A stretch of 54,155 bases of DNA. Source: CAMAUF01 sp046152925 (GTDB lineage Bacteria; Chloroflexota; Dehalococcoidia; Tepidiformales; Tepidiformaceae). Where the stretch lies: the NCBI GenBank assembly GCA_046152925.1, contig JBJXFX010000056.1, positions 1 to 54,155 of the forward strand. The letters are read 5' to 3'. Of this stretch, positions 14,462 to 22,554 are shown piece after piece. Every line of letters begins with the position of its first letter. The stretch's first letter is position 1. The notes under the pieces were generated by a model that worked only from the letters and a program-made list of their open reading frames with translations, was not told the DNA's origin and did not search any database. The translations under genes and the position numbers were made by a program.

Positions 14462-16411
14462 CTACTTCTGGACGCTGTAGAGCGCCTCCCGCAGGTCAAG
14501 CGCCAGGTTCGTCCCGTCGAGCCGGAGATGACGCGCGTTGAAGCCGTCGGCTTGCACCGACATCGCCAAGTCGTGGGCGCGGACGTCGGCAGGAAGGGCA
14601 AATCCTGCGAGCCCATCGGCGCCGGTGGTCGCGCGTACGACCACGCCGTCCTTCTTGTCGGTGATCAACAACCTGGCGCCGGGCAACGGCGGGCGCGATC
14701 CACGGGCATCAACATCGTTCTCGCTCACCCAGACGCGGCCGCTGCGGCCATCGTGGGCAACCTCGACTTCGACCCGGAGGTCCAGCAAGTAGACGAGCGG
14801 CTCGACCGTGACGGCGGCCATGCCGTGGCGCTCGGGGATGCGGGCCGCGTTCGCCCCCAACGCGGTGTCTTGACAGGCCATCCCGTGGTCCGTCGTCACG
14901 ATGAAGAGCGTCTTCTCGGAGAGCCCCTGTTCGTCGAGCAGGCGGAGGATGTGGCCGATCCGCCGGTCCGTCTCGTCGAGCGCTTCGCGGGCGGCCTCGT
15001 GGTGTGGGCCGTAGTCGTGGGCGGCGGCGTCGGGCTGGCTGAATTCGTGAAAGACGAATTTCGGCGGGCAATGCGCCTCATCCATGAACAGCAGGCGTGC
15101 CTGCGCGAGGCCTCGGTTGTCGATCTCACCCATCATCTTGTGGCCGAACTCTTCGAGCTCTTCCTTCCAGCGCGGGTTAATCTCGTGGGCGGTCTCGGCC
15201 GTGAGCGCCTTCAGCCGATCCTTTTCGCCGATCACCCGGTTCTCAAGGGTCGCGTGGTCGGCCCCACGGGTGCAGGGCTCGATGATGGACGCCGTGAGGG
15301 CGCCGCCGAAGACGCCATCCCATCGCCCGTACACTCGATGAAAGGCCTCGAACAGCGTCTCGACCCCTTCGTCCAGGCACTTTGCGGTGTCGAACTGGGC
15401 GCCCTGCGGCGAGATCGTCTCGCGGCGGTCGCGGAGGTAGTAGCTCGGGTTCACGATCCCGTGGTGGCCCGACCAACACCCCGTGCCGATGGCGTTATGG
15501 CTCGGCCAGGTGATGCTCGGGAAGTTCGTGATACTCCCGTGTTGCAGCATGGCGCCACCCGTCACCAAGCGCCGAAGGTTCGGGATCGAATGGGACTCCG
15601 ACTCAAGGCGGTGCAGGAGCTGCGTGTGCGACTGCCCGTCGAGGAGAAAGAGATAGACCCTCTCGGGCGCCGTGCCCGAATCATCGACCACGTCCATCAG
15701 GACGTGGCCATCCTGCCGCTTGAAGTAGACGCCCGGCTCGAGACCCTGCTCGGTGCAGCTGCGGCCCGTGAGGTCACGGCCGTCGATGAACGGGAAGCCC
15801 ATCAGAAACGCGATCGTCGGGGCGATGTCGATCTGCCGGGCCGGCGCATCGACCATCGCGCCGCGCTTCACCCCCGGCCCGCAGAAGATCAGCGGCGAAC
15901 GGGACTGGACCACGTCGAGGTTGCCGTGTTGCCCTGGTTGGAGCGCGAAAGCGTAGGCCTCGGAGTTCACGGCCAAGTCCGGCGCGTTCGGATGGTCGAA
16001 GAGCTGTGAGAGCCGCTCGTAGGCGTACGGATACGTGATCCGCTCGTGTGGGATGAAGGCGCGGAGCGGGTCGGGCCCATCGATCGCGGCGCCGAGTTCC
16101 GCTTCGTAGGTCGAAAGGGCGCGGTAGTCCTGGGCCGCCAGCGGGTTCTGGCCGATGACCTCGACGACCTGGTAGTCGTAGCCGCCCTCCTCGGCGAACG
16201 TCCGGATCCAGCGCACCATCCCCCGGCGCGCCCACGCCTCGTAGCTCGATGTCCCGTCGCGCTCACCGCGGCAGGTGGCGACGAAGTCCGTCCACGCCTC
16301 GCCTTCTGGCGAGGTGAGGCACTCGAAGATGGCCTTGTTGCCCGACTCGTGTTGCTCGGAATCGAGGCCCTGGCCCGCGAGGCGTTCCGGGCCGACGTTC
16401 GCTGCTGTCAT
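14462..16411 (-). CDS. Alkaline phosphatase superfamily phosphodiesterase-like protein with permuted motif order
   Basis: 649 residues, ATG at 16411 after GGAGGGG (5 nt spacing). Metal-site motifs of the superfamily are present but out of order. The segment normally C-terminal comes first: QHGNLD with H162, then PLIFCGPGVKRGAMV and DIAPTIAFLMG. It is followed by the normally N-terminal part: D258 in YLFLLDGQSH, the nucleophile threonine/serine region FPSITWPSHNAIGTG, D466 in HDYGPHH and D508-H509 in TTDHGMA. The last about 110 residues form a carboxypeptidase-regulatory-like beta domain (GARLLITDKKDG). There is no signal peptide, so it is probably cytoplasmic. The substrate is unknown; nucleotide pyrophosphatase or phosphodiesterase activity is the family expectation. 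Confidence 0.75.
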   Translation of the reverse strand: MTAANVGPERLAGQGLDSEQHESGNKAIFECLTSPEGEAWTDFVATCRGERDGTSSYEAWARRGMVRWIRTFAEEGGYDYQVVEVIGQNPLAAQDYRALSTYEAELGAAIDGPDPLRAFIPHERITYPYAYERLSQLFDHPNAPDLAVNSEAYAFALQPGQHGNLDVVQSRSPLIFCGPGVKRGAMVDAPARQIDIAPTIAFLMGFPFIDGRDLTGRSCTEQGLEPGVYFKRQDGHVLMDVVDDSGTAPERVYLFLLDGQSHTQLLHRLESESHSIPNLRRLVTGGAMLQHGSITNFPSITWPSHNAIGTGCWSGHHGIVNPSYYLRDRRETISPQGAQFDTAKCLDEGVETLFEAFHRVYGRWDGVFGGALTASIIEPCTRGADHATLENRVIGEKDRLKALTAETAHEINPRWKEELEEFGHKMMGEIDNRGLAQARLLFMDEAHCPPKFVFHEFSQPDAAAHDYGPHHEAAREALDETDRRIGHILRLLDEQGLSEKTLFIVTTDHGMACQDTALGANAARIPERHGMAAVTVEPLVYLLDLRVEVEVAHDGRSGRVWVSENDVDARGSRPPLPGARLLITDKKDGVVVRATTGADGLAGFALPADVRAHDLAMSVQADGFNARHLRLDGTNLALDLREALYSVQK

Positions 16412-16433
16412 CGCGTCCCCTCCGCCATGATTG

Positions 16434-16991
16434 CTACACCGTCCAGCCGGTGAACTCGTCCTCCGGATAGACTTCCATCGCGCCGAGAAACTTCGCCGTC
16501 GCGAAATAGAATGCGACGAGGATCGTTATCCCAACGATCGCGGCCGAATCGAAGTGCTTCGCGAGCTCATCGAACACCGCCTTTCCGGGATGATCGCTGA
16601 CAGCGAGGGCGTCGGCGTAGGCGAACAGCGCTTTCTCGCTCGCGGTGAAGCTGCCCTTCTCACGCCAGTTCTGAAGCGCGTTCATCTCGGCGTCGGTGAC
16701 GCCGGCGGCGCGCCCGATGCGGACGTGCTGATGCCATTCGTAGGCGCTGTCTTGAAGGAATGCGCAGCGGAGGATGACCAATTCGCGCGTCCGGACGTCG
16801 AGCCCGCAATGCGCCCAGAGCGGGTTCGAAAGGCGCAAATAACCCCGAAACACCTCTGGGTTGTTCGCCATCGCGAGGAAGATGTTGGCGGGCCCGGAGC
16901 CATCGCCAGCCGTGCGGTCGACGGCGATGCGGTCCCAGACGTACTTGAGGTTTTCGGGAAAGGTGTCGCGAGTCGCGGGTGGGAGTCGCAC
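16434..16991 (-). CDS. Carboxymuconolactone decarboxylase (AhpD-like fold) family protein
   Basis: 185 residues. The GTG start at 16991 is supported by AGGAG 7 nt upstream. The core helices read LDVRTRELVILRCAFLQDSAYEWHQHVRIGRAAGVTDAEM, the standard CMD fold. The C-x-x-C pair of AhpD peroxidases is absent, leaving the E-W-x-x-H histidine motif of the gamma-carboxymuconolactone decarboxylase branch. The end (VAFYFATAKFLGAMEV) is typical of long CMD proteins in high-GC bacteria. It is likely a decarboxylase or isomerase of aromatic or ring substrates rather than a peroxidase. It lies 22 nt upstream of the phosphatase-like gene on the same strand and diverges from the truncated hydrolase. Confidence 0.88.
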   Translation of the reverse strand: MRLPPATRDTFPENLKYVWDRIAVDRTAGDGSGPANIFLAMANNPEVFRGYLRLSNPLWAHCGLDVRTRELVILRCAFLQDSAYEWHQHVRIGRAAGVTDAEMNALQNWREKGSFTASEKALFAYADALAVSDHPGKAVFDELAKHFDSAAIVGITILVAFYFATAKFLGAMEVYPEDEFTGWTV

Positions 16992-17068
16992 AGTTCGCTC
17001 CTGCGGGTCAGAATCCGTGGCCGCAGTCTAAAACGAAGCGGCGAACGGGACAGCGAAAGAGGCGCGAG

Positions 17069-17290
17069 ATGGACCGAATGACCGTCGACGGCCTGGAGAT
17101 GGCCTACCGCGTGGCCGGCGACCCCAGCGGCCCGCCGATCACCTTGATCCACGGCTACACGGGAAACACCCGGAACTACGCGCTCCAGATCAAACCACTG
17201 ACGGAGGCCGGCTGGCGGACGCTCACCGCCGACAACCCAGGCCACGGTTCGAGCGCCGGCGAACCACGGCGGCCGTACAATCACGAGGAT
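17069..17290 (+). pseudogene. Truncated alpha/beta hydrolase (N-terminal fragment)
   Basis: From the ATG at 17069 about 70 residues match the first strands of an alpha/beta hydrolase: MTVDGLEMAYRVAGDPSGPP, then ITLIHGYTGNTRNY with the oxyanion HG, then LTADNPGHGSSAGEP. The similarity stops near the tyrosine-containing PYNHED segment. No nucleophile elbow (GxSxG) or catalytic acid/base follows, and the frame ends at 17380 inside the MOSC gene. The next gene begins at this point, so I read it as a 5' remnant fused to the MOSC locus by deletion. A complete small protein is unlikely because the active site is missing. Confidence 0.7.
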
Positions 17291-17831
17291 GGCCGCCGAC
17301 ACGCCGCGCGTCACCCATCTGTTCACGTCGCCAGCGGCTGGCGAGCGGATGTGGTCGCACGCCTCGGTGCAGGTGGTTAGCGGCCTTGGCATCCTCGGCG
17401 ACCGCTATGCGACGCGCACCGGCCACTGGAGCGCTGTCGAGTGGAAGGACCAGCAGCTCACGATCATCGCTGGCGAGTTGCTCGATGAGCTCGGAATCGC
17501 GCCGCCGGACCTCCGCCGCAACATCGTGACCCGCGGCATCGACCTCCACGACCTCATCGGCCTGGAGTTCCAGATTGGCAGCGCCATCTTGCGTGGCAAG
17601 CGGATTTGCGCGCCCTGCGGCTACATCCAGCGGCTGAACCAGCGGCCAGGGCTGTTCAAGGCGCTCGACGGCCGCGGCGGCATCCGCGTCCGTGTCGTCA
17701 GCAACGGGACGATCGCCGTTGGCGATGAAGTCCGCATCCTCGGCGTCGGCGACCCCATCGAGCCGGACGACCCCTCCGAGCTCTGGACAGCTGGCACCCG
17801 TGTGGTTGCCCAGGGTGGGGCCTCCGCGTAA
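17289..17831 (+). CDS. MOSC domain protein
   Basis: 180 residues. The MOSC (molybdenum cofactor sulfurase C-terminal) pattern is clear: VTHLFTSPAAGERM at the N-terminus, GILGDRYATRTGHW, QLTIIAGELLDELG, the signature RRNIVTRGIDLHDLIG, the cysteine in KRICAPCGYIQ, and RVVSNGTIAVGDEV at the end. MOSC domains bind the molybdenum cofactor or handle its sulfur; stand-alone members are often of unknown substrate. The N-terminus agrees with the family length, so the ATG at 17289 is plausible. No ribosome binding site belongs clearly to this gene because upstream DNA is the truncated hydrolase. Confidence 0.9.
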   Translation: MAADTPRVTHLFTSPAAGERMWSHASVQVVSGLGILGDRYATRTGHWSAVEWKDQQLTIIAGELLDELGIAPPDLRRNIVTRGIDLHDLIGLEFQIGSAILRGKRICAPCGYIQRLNQRPGLFKALDGRGGIRVRVVSNGTIAVGDEVRILGVGDPIEPDDPSELWTAGTRVVAQGGASA

Positions 17832-17834
17832 GAT
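17806..17834 (+). promoter_or_regulatory. Possible tRNA-Asp promoter
   Basis: TTGCCC (17806-17811) and TAAGAT (17829-17834) are 17 nt apart. They overlap the last codons of the MOSC gene and end 19 nt before the tRNA 5' end. The match to consensus is moderate; it is the only candidate in the short gap. Confidence 0.4.
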
Positions 17835-17853
17835 AATTTGGTTGTCGCCGCGC

Positions 17854-17930
17854 GGCCCCGTGGTGTAGCGGCCTAACATGTCACCCTGTCAAGGTGAAGA
17901 TCGTCGGTTCGAATCCGATCGGGGTCGCCA
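17854..17930 (+). tRNA. tRNA-Asp (anticodon GTC)
   Basis: 77 nt with encoded CCA. The acceptor stem pairs GGCCCCG with CGGGGTC (one G-T pair). The anticodon arm is TCACC-CTGTCAA-GGTGA with GTC in the loop. The T arm is GATCG-GTTCGAA-TCCGATC with the invariant TTCGAA. The discriminator base is G, as expected for tRNA-Asp. Confidence 0.97.
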
Positions 17931-18140
17931 CGTTTCACTCCCAGCGCCGGCCAGAGTCCTGCTCGTTTCGGGATCCGCCGGCCGCGTCGAGAGCCCGCAT
18001 TCTGGCCCACAACCGCCACTTTTTCGCTCCCCGCGTGTACCGCGAGTTGACATTCGGCCTAGACAGCGCCACGAGCGCGCGGCTATGGTGAAGTGCGCGC
18101 CATTCCCTCGGCGGGGACGCAGCCTGGTGGGGGACCCGTC

Positions 18141-18785
18141 ATGCAGTTCCGACGACATGACCGCGACAGCCGGCCGCCCGCGCCGGACGAATCGATTGGG
18201 GACGAAATGAGCTACGAAACCAACTACGACGAAGCCTCGCGCCCGGCGGTCGGGGTCGAACCCGCCGCCATGTCCTTTCCTGTCGGCCAGAGCGTGATCG
18301 ATGCCAACTCAACCTTCGACGGCCGCTATGAGGCGGCTCAAGACCTCGTGATCTTCGGGTCGCTGAGCGGCGAAGTCATCTGCCGCGGCCTCTTCCGCGT
18401 CGAACAAAATGCTTCCGCCAAAGCCAAGATCGAGACGCGCGATGCGCACATCCGCGGCGTTCTCGAAGGCGACATCGTCTGCAGTGGCCGCCTGGTGGTC
18501 GCCTCCACCGCTTCCATCTCTGGGACGGTGAAGACGGCGGCGTTGGTCGTCGAAGAGGGCGCCCAAATCAAAGGCACAATTGAAACCACGACTGTCAGCT
18601 CCGCCGCCCCCGCGGCCGTGGCCGACACTGGTGCGCGGAGCACGAAGCCAGCAAGCTCGCGCCGCGAAGCGGCTGAGACCGCCACCGGCGAGACGGCGGC
18701 GACGCCATCGTGGCGCCGGTCGCGCGAGGTGCCATCCTTCGCGATCGTCTCGTCCGACGACCGGTCGGCCCTCGACCGGAACTAA
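18141..18785 (+). CDS. Bactofilin family cytoskeletal protein
   Basis: 214 residues. The central domain (about 40-140) is a right-handed beta-helix of the bactofilin/DUF583 family: SVIDANSTFDGRYEAAQDLVIFGSLSGEVIC, then AHIRGVLEGDIVCSGRLVVA, then ISGTVKTAALVVEEGAQIKG. The flanking tails are disordered, and the C-terminal one is Ala/Thr/Arg-rich. Bactofilins polymerise into filaments at the membrane and organise cell shape or envelope synthesis. The ATG at 18141 has GGGGGA about 6 nt upstream; an in-frame GTG at 18093 lacks such support. A strong terminator follows directly. Confidence 0.92.
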   Translation: MQFRRHDRDSRPPAPDESIGDEMSYETNYDEASRPAVGVEPAAMSFPVGQSVIDANSTFDGRYEAAQDLVIFGSLSGEVICRGLFRVEQNASAKAKIETRDAHIRGVLEGDIVCSGRLVVASTASISGTVKTAALVVEEGAQIKGTIETTTVSSAAPAAVADTGARSTKPASSRREAAETATGETAATPSWRRSREVPSFAIVSSDDRSALDRN

Positions 18786-18810
18786 CGCACCAATCACGAG
18801 CCTGTAAACA

Positions 18811-18847
18811 AAAGGGGGGACCGATCTGCGACCGGACCCCCCTTTCT
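18811..18847 (+). terminator. Rho-independent terminator
   Basis: AAAGGGGGG and CCCCCCTTT form a perfect 9-bp stem around a loop of about 17 nt (partly paired by CCG/CGG), followed by TTTCTTGT. It ends the bactofilin transcript. With A-runs on the left arm it may also serve the convergent small gene at 18872-19126. Confidence 0.85.
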
Positions 18848-18871
18848 TGTGTTCTGTGACAGCAGCAGCGG

Positions 18872-19126
18872 TTAGGTGGCCTGGAAGTAGACGACGTCGT
18901 CGACGACCCAGGTGCTCACGCTCTTGCCGCCGCGCTTACCAGCGCGGCTGACGCGCAATGCGACGCCGCGGGCCGATTCACCCTTACCAGGCACCAACTT
19001 GCCGACCTTGCCAGTGCCAACGCTTTCGACGTACTTCTCGTACTCGCGCATGCGCGCGGCCAACCGGCCCGTCTGCCGCGTCGGGCGCGGGGCCTCTGCC
19101 TCTTTCAGGACGCTGAATTCTGCCAT
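18872..19126 (-). CDS. Small basic protein of unknown function
   Basis: 84 residues. The ATG at 19126 follows AGGTGAAGGA. The N-terminus contains Pro/Arg (APRPTRQTGRLAARMREYEKYV), suggesting a helix. A basic, Gly/Lys-rich middle (VGKLVPGKGESARGVALRVSRAGKRGGKS) and a beta strand end (VSTWVVDDVVYFQ) follow. The composition suggests a nucleic-acid-binding protein, but I do not recognise the family. The upstream leader contains in-frame ATGs at 19186 and 19156; the one with the ribosome binding site is preferred. It is probably last in the leftward rsmD-coaD group. Confidence 0.6.
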   Translation of the reverse strand: MAEFSVLKEAEAPRPTRQTGRLAARMREYEKYVESVGTGKVGKLVPGKGESARGVALRVSRAGKRGGKSVSTWVVDDVVYFQAT

Positions 19127-19232
19127 GTCCTTCACCTGCTGTTCGTGTGTTCGCTGCATCCCCGACGGGGCGTCCGAGCCATGCACCGTTCCCCGATGTT
19201 AGCACGCACATCGTGATCCCAACAGGCGCCGC

Positions 19233-19745
19233 TTATCGACGGTCTTGCAGGCTTACGATGCTCGAACGGACGGAGTCGAGAAAGGCGTGCAGTTGTCCAT
19301 CTAACCGTCGCAGGACTTCCAACGCGTACTGATCGGCATCGTCGAGCTCCTTGGCAGCGGCCTCGGCCGCCTCGCTCAGGTGCGCGGCAGCGGTCGCATC
19401 AGCCTCCGCGACTGTCAGCCGAGAACGTGACTCCGCTTCCATCAGCATCGCTTGGCTGCGTTCGTGGGCCTCACGCATCAGCGACGTTTCATCGATCCGG
19501 CGGAGGCGTTCGTCTTCGGCACGCTGGACCGTTGCGCGAGCATGGTCGTCTGCCTCGTCGAGGATTTCATCGCGCGTCCGTAAGACTTCCGACGCTTCAC
19601 GAAGGTCAGCCGGAAGCGCCAACCGCATCTGATCGATGAGGTCCAAGATCCGCTTCCGGTCGATGACCAAGTTCCCGCCCACAGGGAGGCGGCGAGCTTG
19701 GATCACCAGCTCTTCAAGCTGGTCGATGAGATCGATGATCTCCAC
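19233..19745 (-). CDS. DivIVA/SepIVA-like coiled-coil protein
   Basis: 170 residues, almost entirely helical. It starts at a GTG (19745) just after GGAGAG. The N-terminal 40 residues (MEIIDLIDQLEELVIQARRLP, then NLVIDRKRILDLIDQMRLALP) form the typical lead-in. From about 45 to 155 an acidic Ala/Glu/Arg heptad-rich coiled coil follows. Similar proteins in actinobacteria (SepIVA type) lie near coaD and rsmD and act in cell-wall growth or division. The location next to coaD here, 23 nt away on the same strand, supports that assignment. An ATP synthase b-like annotation would be a coiled-coil artefact. Confidence 0.75.
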   Translation of the reverse strand: MEIIDLIDQLEELVIQARRLPVGGNLVIDRKRILDLIDQMRLALPADLREASEVLRTRDEILDEADDHARATVQRAEDERLRRIDETSLMREAHERSQAMLMEAESRSRLTVAEADATAAAHLSEAAEAAAKELDDADQYALEVLRRLDGQLHAFLDSVRSSIVSLQDRR

Positions 19746-19768
19746 GGTCTCTCCAGGGTGGGCGCTCG

Positions 19769-20254
19769 CTAGAGAGGCTGGCCGAGCTTTTCCCGTATTG
19801 CCGTCCGGACATGGGCAGGGACCATATCCACCACGTCGTATCCAAGCCGGGATACCTCACGGACCCGGCTACCGCTGATGTACAAATGCTCCTGGCTGGT
19901 CATGAGATAGACCGACTCGATCGCCGGCGCCATCTTGTGATTCATGAGCGCCATGTCGAACTCCACCTGAAAGTCGCTCATCGCCCGGATCCCACGGACC
20001 ACGGCGACCGCTCCCCGTTCCTTCGCGAAGTCGACGGTCATGCCATCGAATCCCTGCACTTCGACGCATGGCAGATCGCGGACCGCCTCTCGAAACAGGG
20101 CAATCCGTTCGTCCCAAGAGAACATCGTCCCTTTGTCGCGACCTCTCACAACCGCGATGATCACGCGGTCGAACAGGCGGTGCATGCGATGCACAAGGTC
20201 GAGGTGGCCGTTCGTGACCGGATCGAATCCGCCGGGATAGACGCCGACCCGCAT
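19769..20254 (-). CDS. coaD: Phosphopantetheine adenylyltransferase
   Basis: 161 residues, full length. It catalyses ATP plus 4'-phosphopantetheine to dephospho-CoA, the fourth step of CoA synthesis. The nucleotidyltransferase signature is VYPGGFDPVTNGHLDLVHR, with the T/H-x-G-H element as TNGH. Further family motifs are AVVRGIRAMSDFQVEFDMALMN and the C-terminal ATP-binding segment YISGSRVREV. The start codon overlaps the rsmD stop by one base (TGATG), so translation is coupled. The rsmD-coaD order is widely conserved. Confidence 0.97.
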   Translation of the reverse strand: MRVGVYPGGFDPVTNGHLDLVHRMHRLFDRVIIAVVRGRDKGTMFSWDERIALFREAVRDLPCVEVQGFDGMTVDFAKERGAVAVVRGIRAMSDFQVEFDMALMNHKMAPAIESVYLMTSQEHLYISGSRVREVSRLGYDVVDMVPAHVRTAIREKLGQPL

Positions 20255-20808
20255 CAGTCCTCCTCGCCGGTGTACAGGGCAATTGCCGTATCCCCATAGA
20301 CCCGGCGATCCGTGAGGTGGAGCCCCCGCGGATGTTCCGGCGGATTGTACCGGCTCGCATGCTCAAAGACGACCATGCCGCCTCCCGCTAGCAAGCGCGC
20401 CACCTCCGCGATCCCGGTCGTTGCCTCGTCCAAGTTGTAGGGCGGGTCCATCAGGATGAGGTCGTAGGGCCCTTCGAGCGAAGCCAACGCGGCCGGCATC
20501 CGGCCGCGGAGTACACGCGCCCGCGACTCCAAGCCGGCGCGGTTCAAGGTCTGCGCGATCGCTTGGCAGCAAGCCGCCTCGCCCTCGACGAAGGTCGCCG
20601 AGGCCGCGCCGCGGCTCAAGGACTCGATCCCCAGCGCCCCGGTCCCCGCGAAGAGGTCCAAAACGCGTGCCTCGGGGACGCGCTCGGCGATGATGTTGAA
20701 AATCGCCTCCCGCACGAGGCCGGAGGTCGGCCGCAGCCGCACACCGCGGGGCTCGACGATTGGAAGGCCCCGGGCGGACCCGCCTGAAATGCGTAAGCGT
20801 GAGGCCAT
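20254..20808 (-). CDS. rsmD: 16S rRNA (guanine(966)-N(2))-methyltransferase RsmD
   Basis: 184 residues. It methylates G966 of 16S rRNA using S-adenosylmethionine. The N-terminal RLRISGGSARGLPI and LRPTSGLVREAIFNII are family signatures. SAM motif I is VLDLFAGTGALGIESLSRG. The catalytic DPPY is in LILMDPPYNLDEA. It lies directly upstream of coaD with a one-base overlap and 6 nt downstream of the GH18-like gene, so the whole leftward group may be one transcript. Confidence 0.96.
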   Translation of the reverse strand: MASRLRISGGSARGLPIVEPRGVRLRPTSGLVREAIFNIIAERVPEARVLDLFAGTGALGIESLSRGAASATFVEGEAACCQAIAQTLNRAGLESRARVLRGRMPAALASLEGPYDLILMDPPYNLDEATTGIAEVARLLAGGGMVVFEHASRYNPPEHPRGLHLTDRRVYGDTAIALYTGEED

Positions 20809-20814
20809 GGGCGC

Positions 20815-22506
20815 TTAGTTCCTCGGCGTCGCGCTTGGCGCGACGGTCGGTGTCGGCCTTGCGGCCTGTTGCACGGTGACGGGGATCGTGTTCTCAAAGG
20901 CGGCGATCCCGTCGCTGATGGTCAGTTTGATGGTGTACGTGCCGGATTCGGCGGGCGTCGCCCACTTGAGCTCGCCTTTCTGGCCTCCGTCGCCCGTCCC
21001 TTTGCTCACGGTCCACTCCGGGACCAGTTCGGCCGGGTTTGGTTGCAGCAACACCGGCTGGCCGGTCGAAATGAACGGGATCAATGCCGGCCAGATGTTG
21101 CCGATTTCCGGCGTGCTGCTCGCGTCCTCAATCGCGACGCCGCCGAGCTTGTGGTTGACGATGAACTGGAGCTTGAACCCGATGCTGAAGAAGTTCTCGA
21201 TCCAGACCGTCCGCGGGACATTCTGTTCGTAGGTGAAGGCGACGGATGCCGTCGATGCCTGCCAGCCGATGCCGCTTCGGCCGTCGGCCTGGTTGATGTT
21301 TGGCGCAATCACCACGATCGACGAATTAGTCGCCACGCGGCCATCGGCGCCGGTGCGCAGTTGAAGTGTGCCCGCAATCGTCATCGCATCGAGCAGGGAC
21401 ATCGTGCGGATCCCGTCGACCGACTTCTCCGTCGCGTACGGTGTGACCGTGTAGACCAACTTCGCGGGTTCCACCAACATCTTCAGGTGGGTCAGGATCT
21501 CGGGGAGGTCGCGGCGCAGCGTGCTTTGGTCACGGTAGGGCCAAATCTGCAGGATGTCCGCCGCCTGCCCGATCGTCTTCCAGTCGTACGACCCTTCGTC
21601 GATCCGGTCGCCGGCCTTTTGTGGCGCCGGCAAGGTCACACTCAACCGCTTTCCGGATGCCTGGAGTGACTGACCAAGCTCGAGGATGAACAGCGCGAAC
21701 GGCGTCCGCAGGTTCGCATTCAGGTCGAAGTAGGAGATGTCGATCCCCGGCAGCTGACGCTCATTGACGAGCGCGGTGATCGCCCGGACATGATTCGTCC
21801 GCGCCTGTGTGTTTGTCATCAGGCTATCGACAATCGGGATCAGGCCCTTGTCGGCGCCGTCCACGTAGACCGTCGGGAAGTGTTGCACCTCGGGCCCAGC
21901 GCCGATCAGCTTCGGGTCCGTGATCGTCCCTTCGAGGCGGCCATCGGAGCCGGGACGAAAATCGCGCGTGTGCAGGACGGTGAGGTTGGCGGCGGCGCTC
22001 GGGTGCAGCGCCTGGTTGTGTTTCACATAGCCGACAACGTGGCCCGCCCCGCTCAGCCGCCGCAAAACCGCAATCCGGTCGGGGAGCTCCGGCAGGGTGG
22101 CCGCGACCGTGTTCCCCTGCGCGTCGAGGATCGCCGGGGCCACGGGCTCCCAGGCCCCCGTTTGTTCGATGTAGCGGTAGAAGGAGAGATTACGGCCGTC
22201 ATCGGTCGCCGCCGAGAGGGGCAAAAAGACCTGGACGTCGTTGCCATCCGGGAGCTTTGCGCCGGACTTCAGCTTGTAGACGCTCGTAACGCGTTCGTAG
22301 CCTTCAGGGATGGCGGCATCGCCACTGGACGCGCAGTACAGCTTCGTACACGAAGCGCCCGTGCATTGGCGGAATACGAAGTAGCCGAGGACGACCACCA
22401 CCGCGGCGATCAGCCCCGCAAGGATGACCAGCCGAGCGGGGCTCGCCATCGTGCCGCCCGGCCCGGCGAACCCCAGGCCCGTTGGCCCGCCCCCGCGTCG
22501 ACTCAT
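20815..22506 (-). CDS. Membrane-anchored GH18-like (YaaH-type) protein lacking catalytic residues
   Basis: 563 residues. One transmembrane helix (about 24-45) follows an Arg/Gly-rich cytoplasmic tail, so the rest is outside. The middle (about 165-440) has the fold pattern of spore-germination-type GH18 proteins. In the motif DGxDxDxE the sequence reads PGIDISYFD, so the catalytic glutamate and the third aspartate are gone. Other GH18-like segments are SVTLPAPQK, ADILQIWPY, LVYTVTPYATEK and GGVAIEDASSTPEIG. The C-terminus (about 455-545) is an Ig/cadherin-like beta domain and ends in a Pro/Thr tail. I infer a peptidoglycan- or glycan-binding role. GGAGTG precedes the ATG by about 7 nt. Confidence 0.75.
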   Translation of the reverse strand: MSRRGGGPTGLGFAGPGGTMASPARLVILAGLIAAVVVVLGYFVFRQCTGASCTKLYCASSGDAAIPEGYERVTSVYKLKSGAKLPDGNDVQVFLPLSAATDDGRNLSFYRYIEQTGAWEPVAPAILDAQGNTVAATLPELPDRIAVLRRLSGAGHVVGYVKHNQALHPSAAANLTVLHTRDFRPGSDGRLEGTITDPKLIGAGPEVQHFPTVYVDGADKGLIPIVDSLMTNTQARTNHVRAITALVNERQLPGIDISYFDLNANLRTPFALFILELGQSLQASGKRLSVTLPAPQKAGDRIDEGSYDWKTIGQAADILQIWPYRDQSTLRRDLPEILTHLKMLVEPAKLVYTVTPYATEKSVDGIRTMSLLDAMTIAGTLQLRTGADGRVATNSSIVVIAPNINQADGRSGIGWQASTASVAFTYEQNVPRTVWIENFFSIGFKLQFIVNHKLGGVAIEDASSTPEIGNIWPALIPFISTGQPVLLQPNPAELVPEWTVSKGTGDGGQKGELKWATPAESGTYTIKLTISDGIAAFENTIPVTVQQAARPTPTVAPSATPRN

Positions 22507-22554
22507 GCTTTCACTCCGAACGCCTGCGGGGTTGGGCCCAAAGCCCGCACCTCG

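Noticed and set aside
19233..19745. ATP synthase b subunit
   Set aside because: Similarity is only coiled-coil composition; no membrane segment, and no atp genes nearby.
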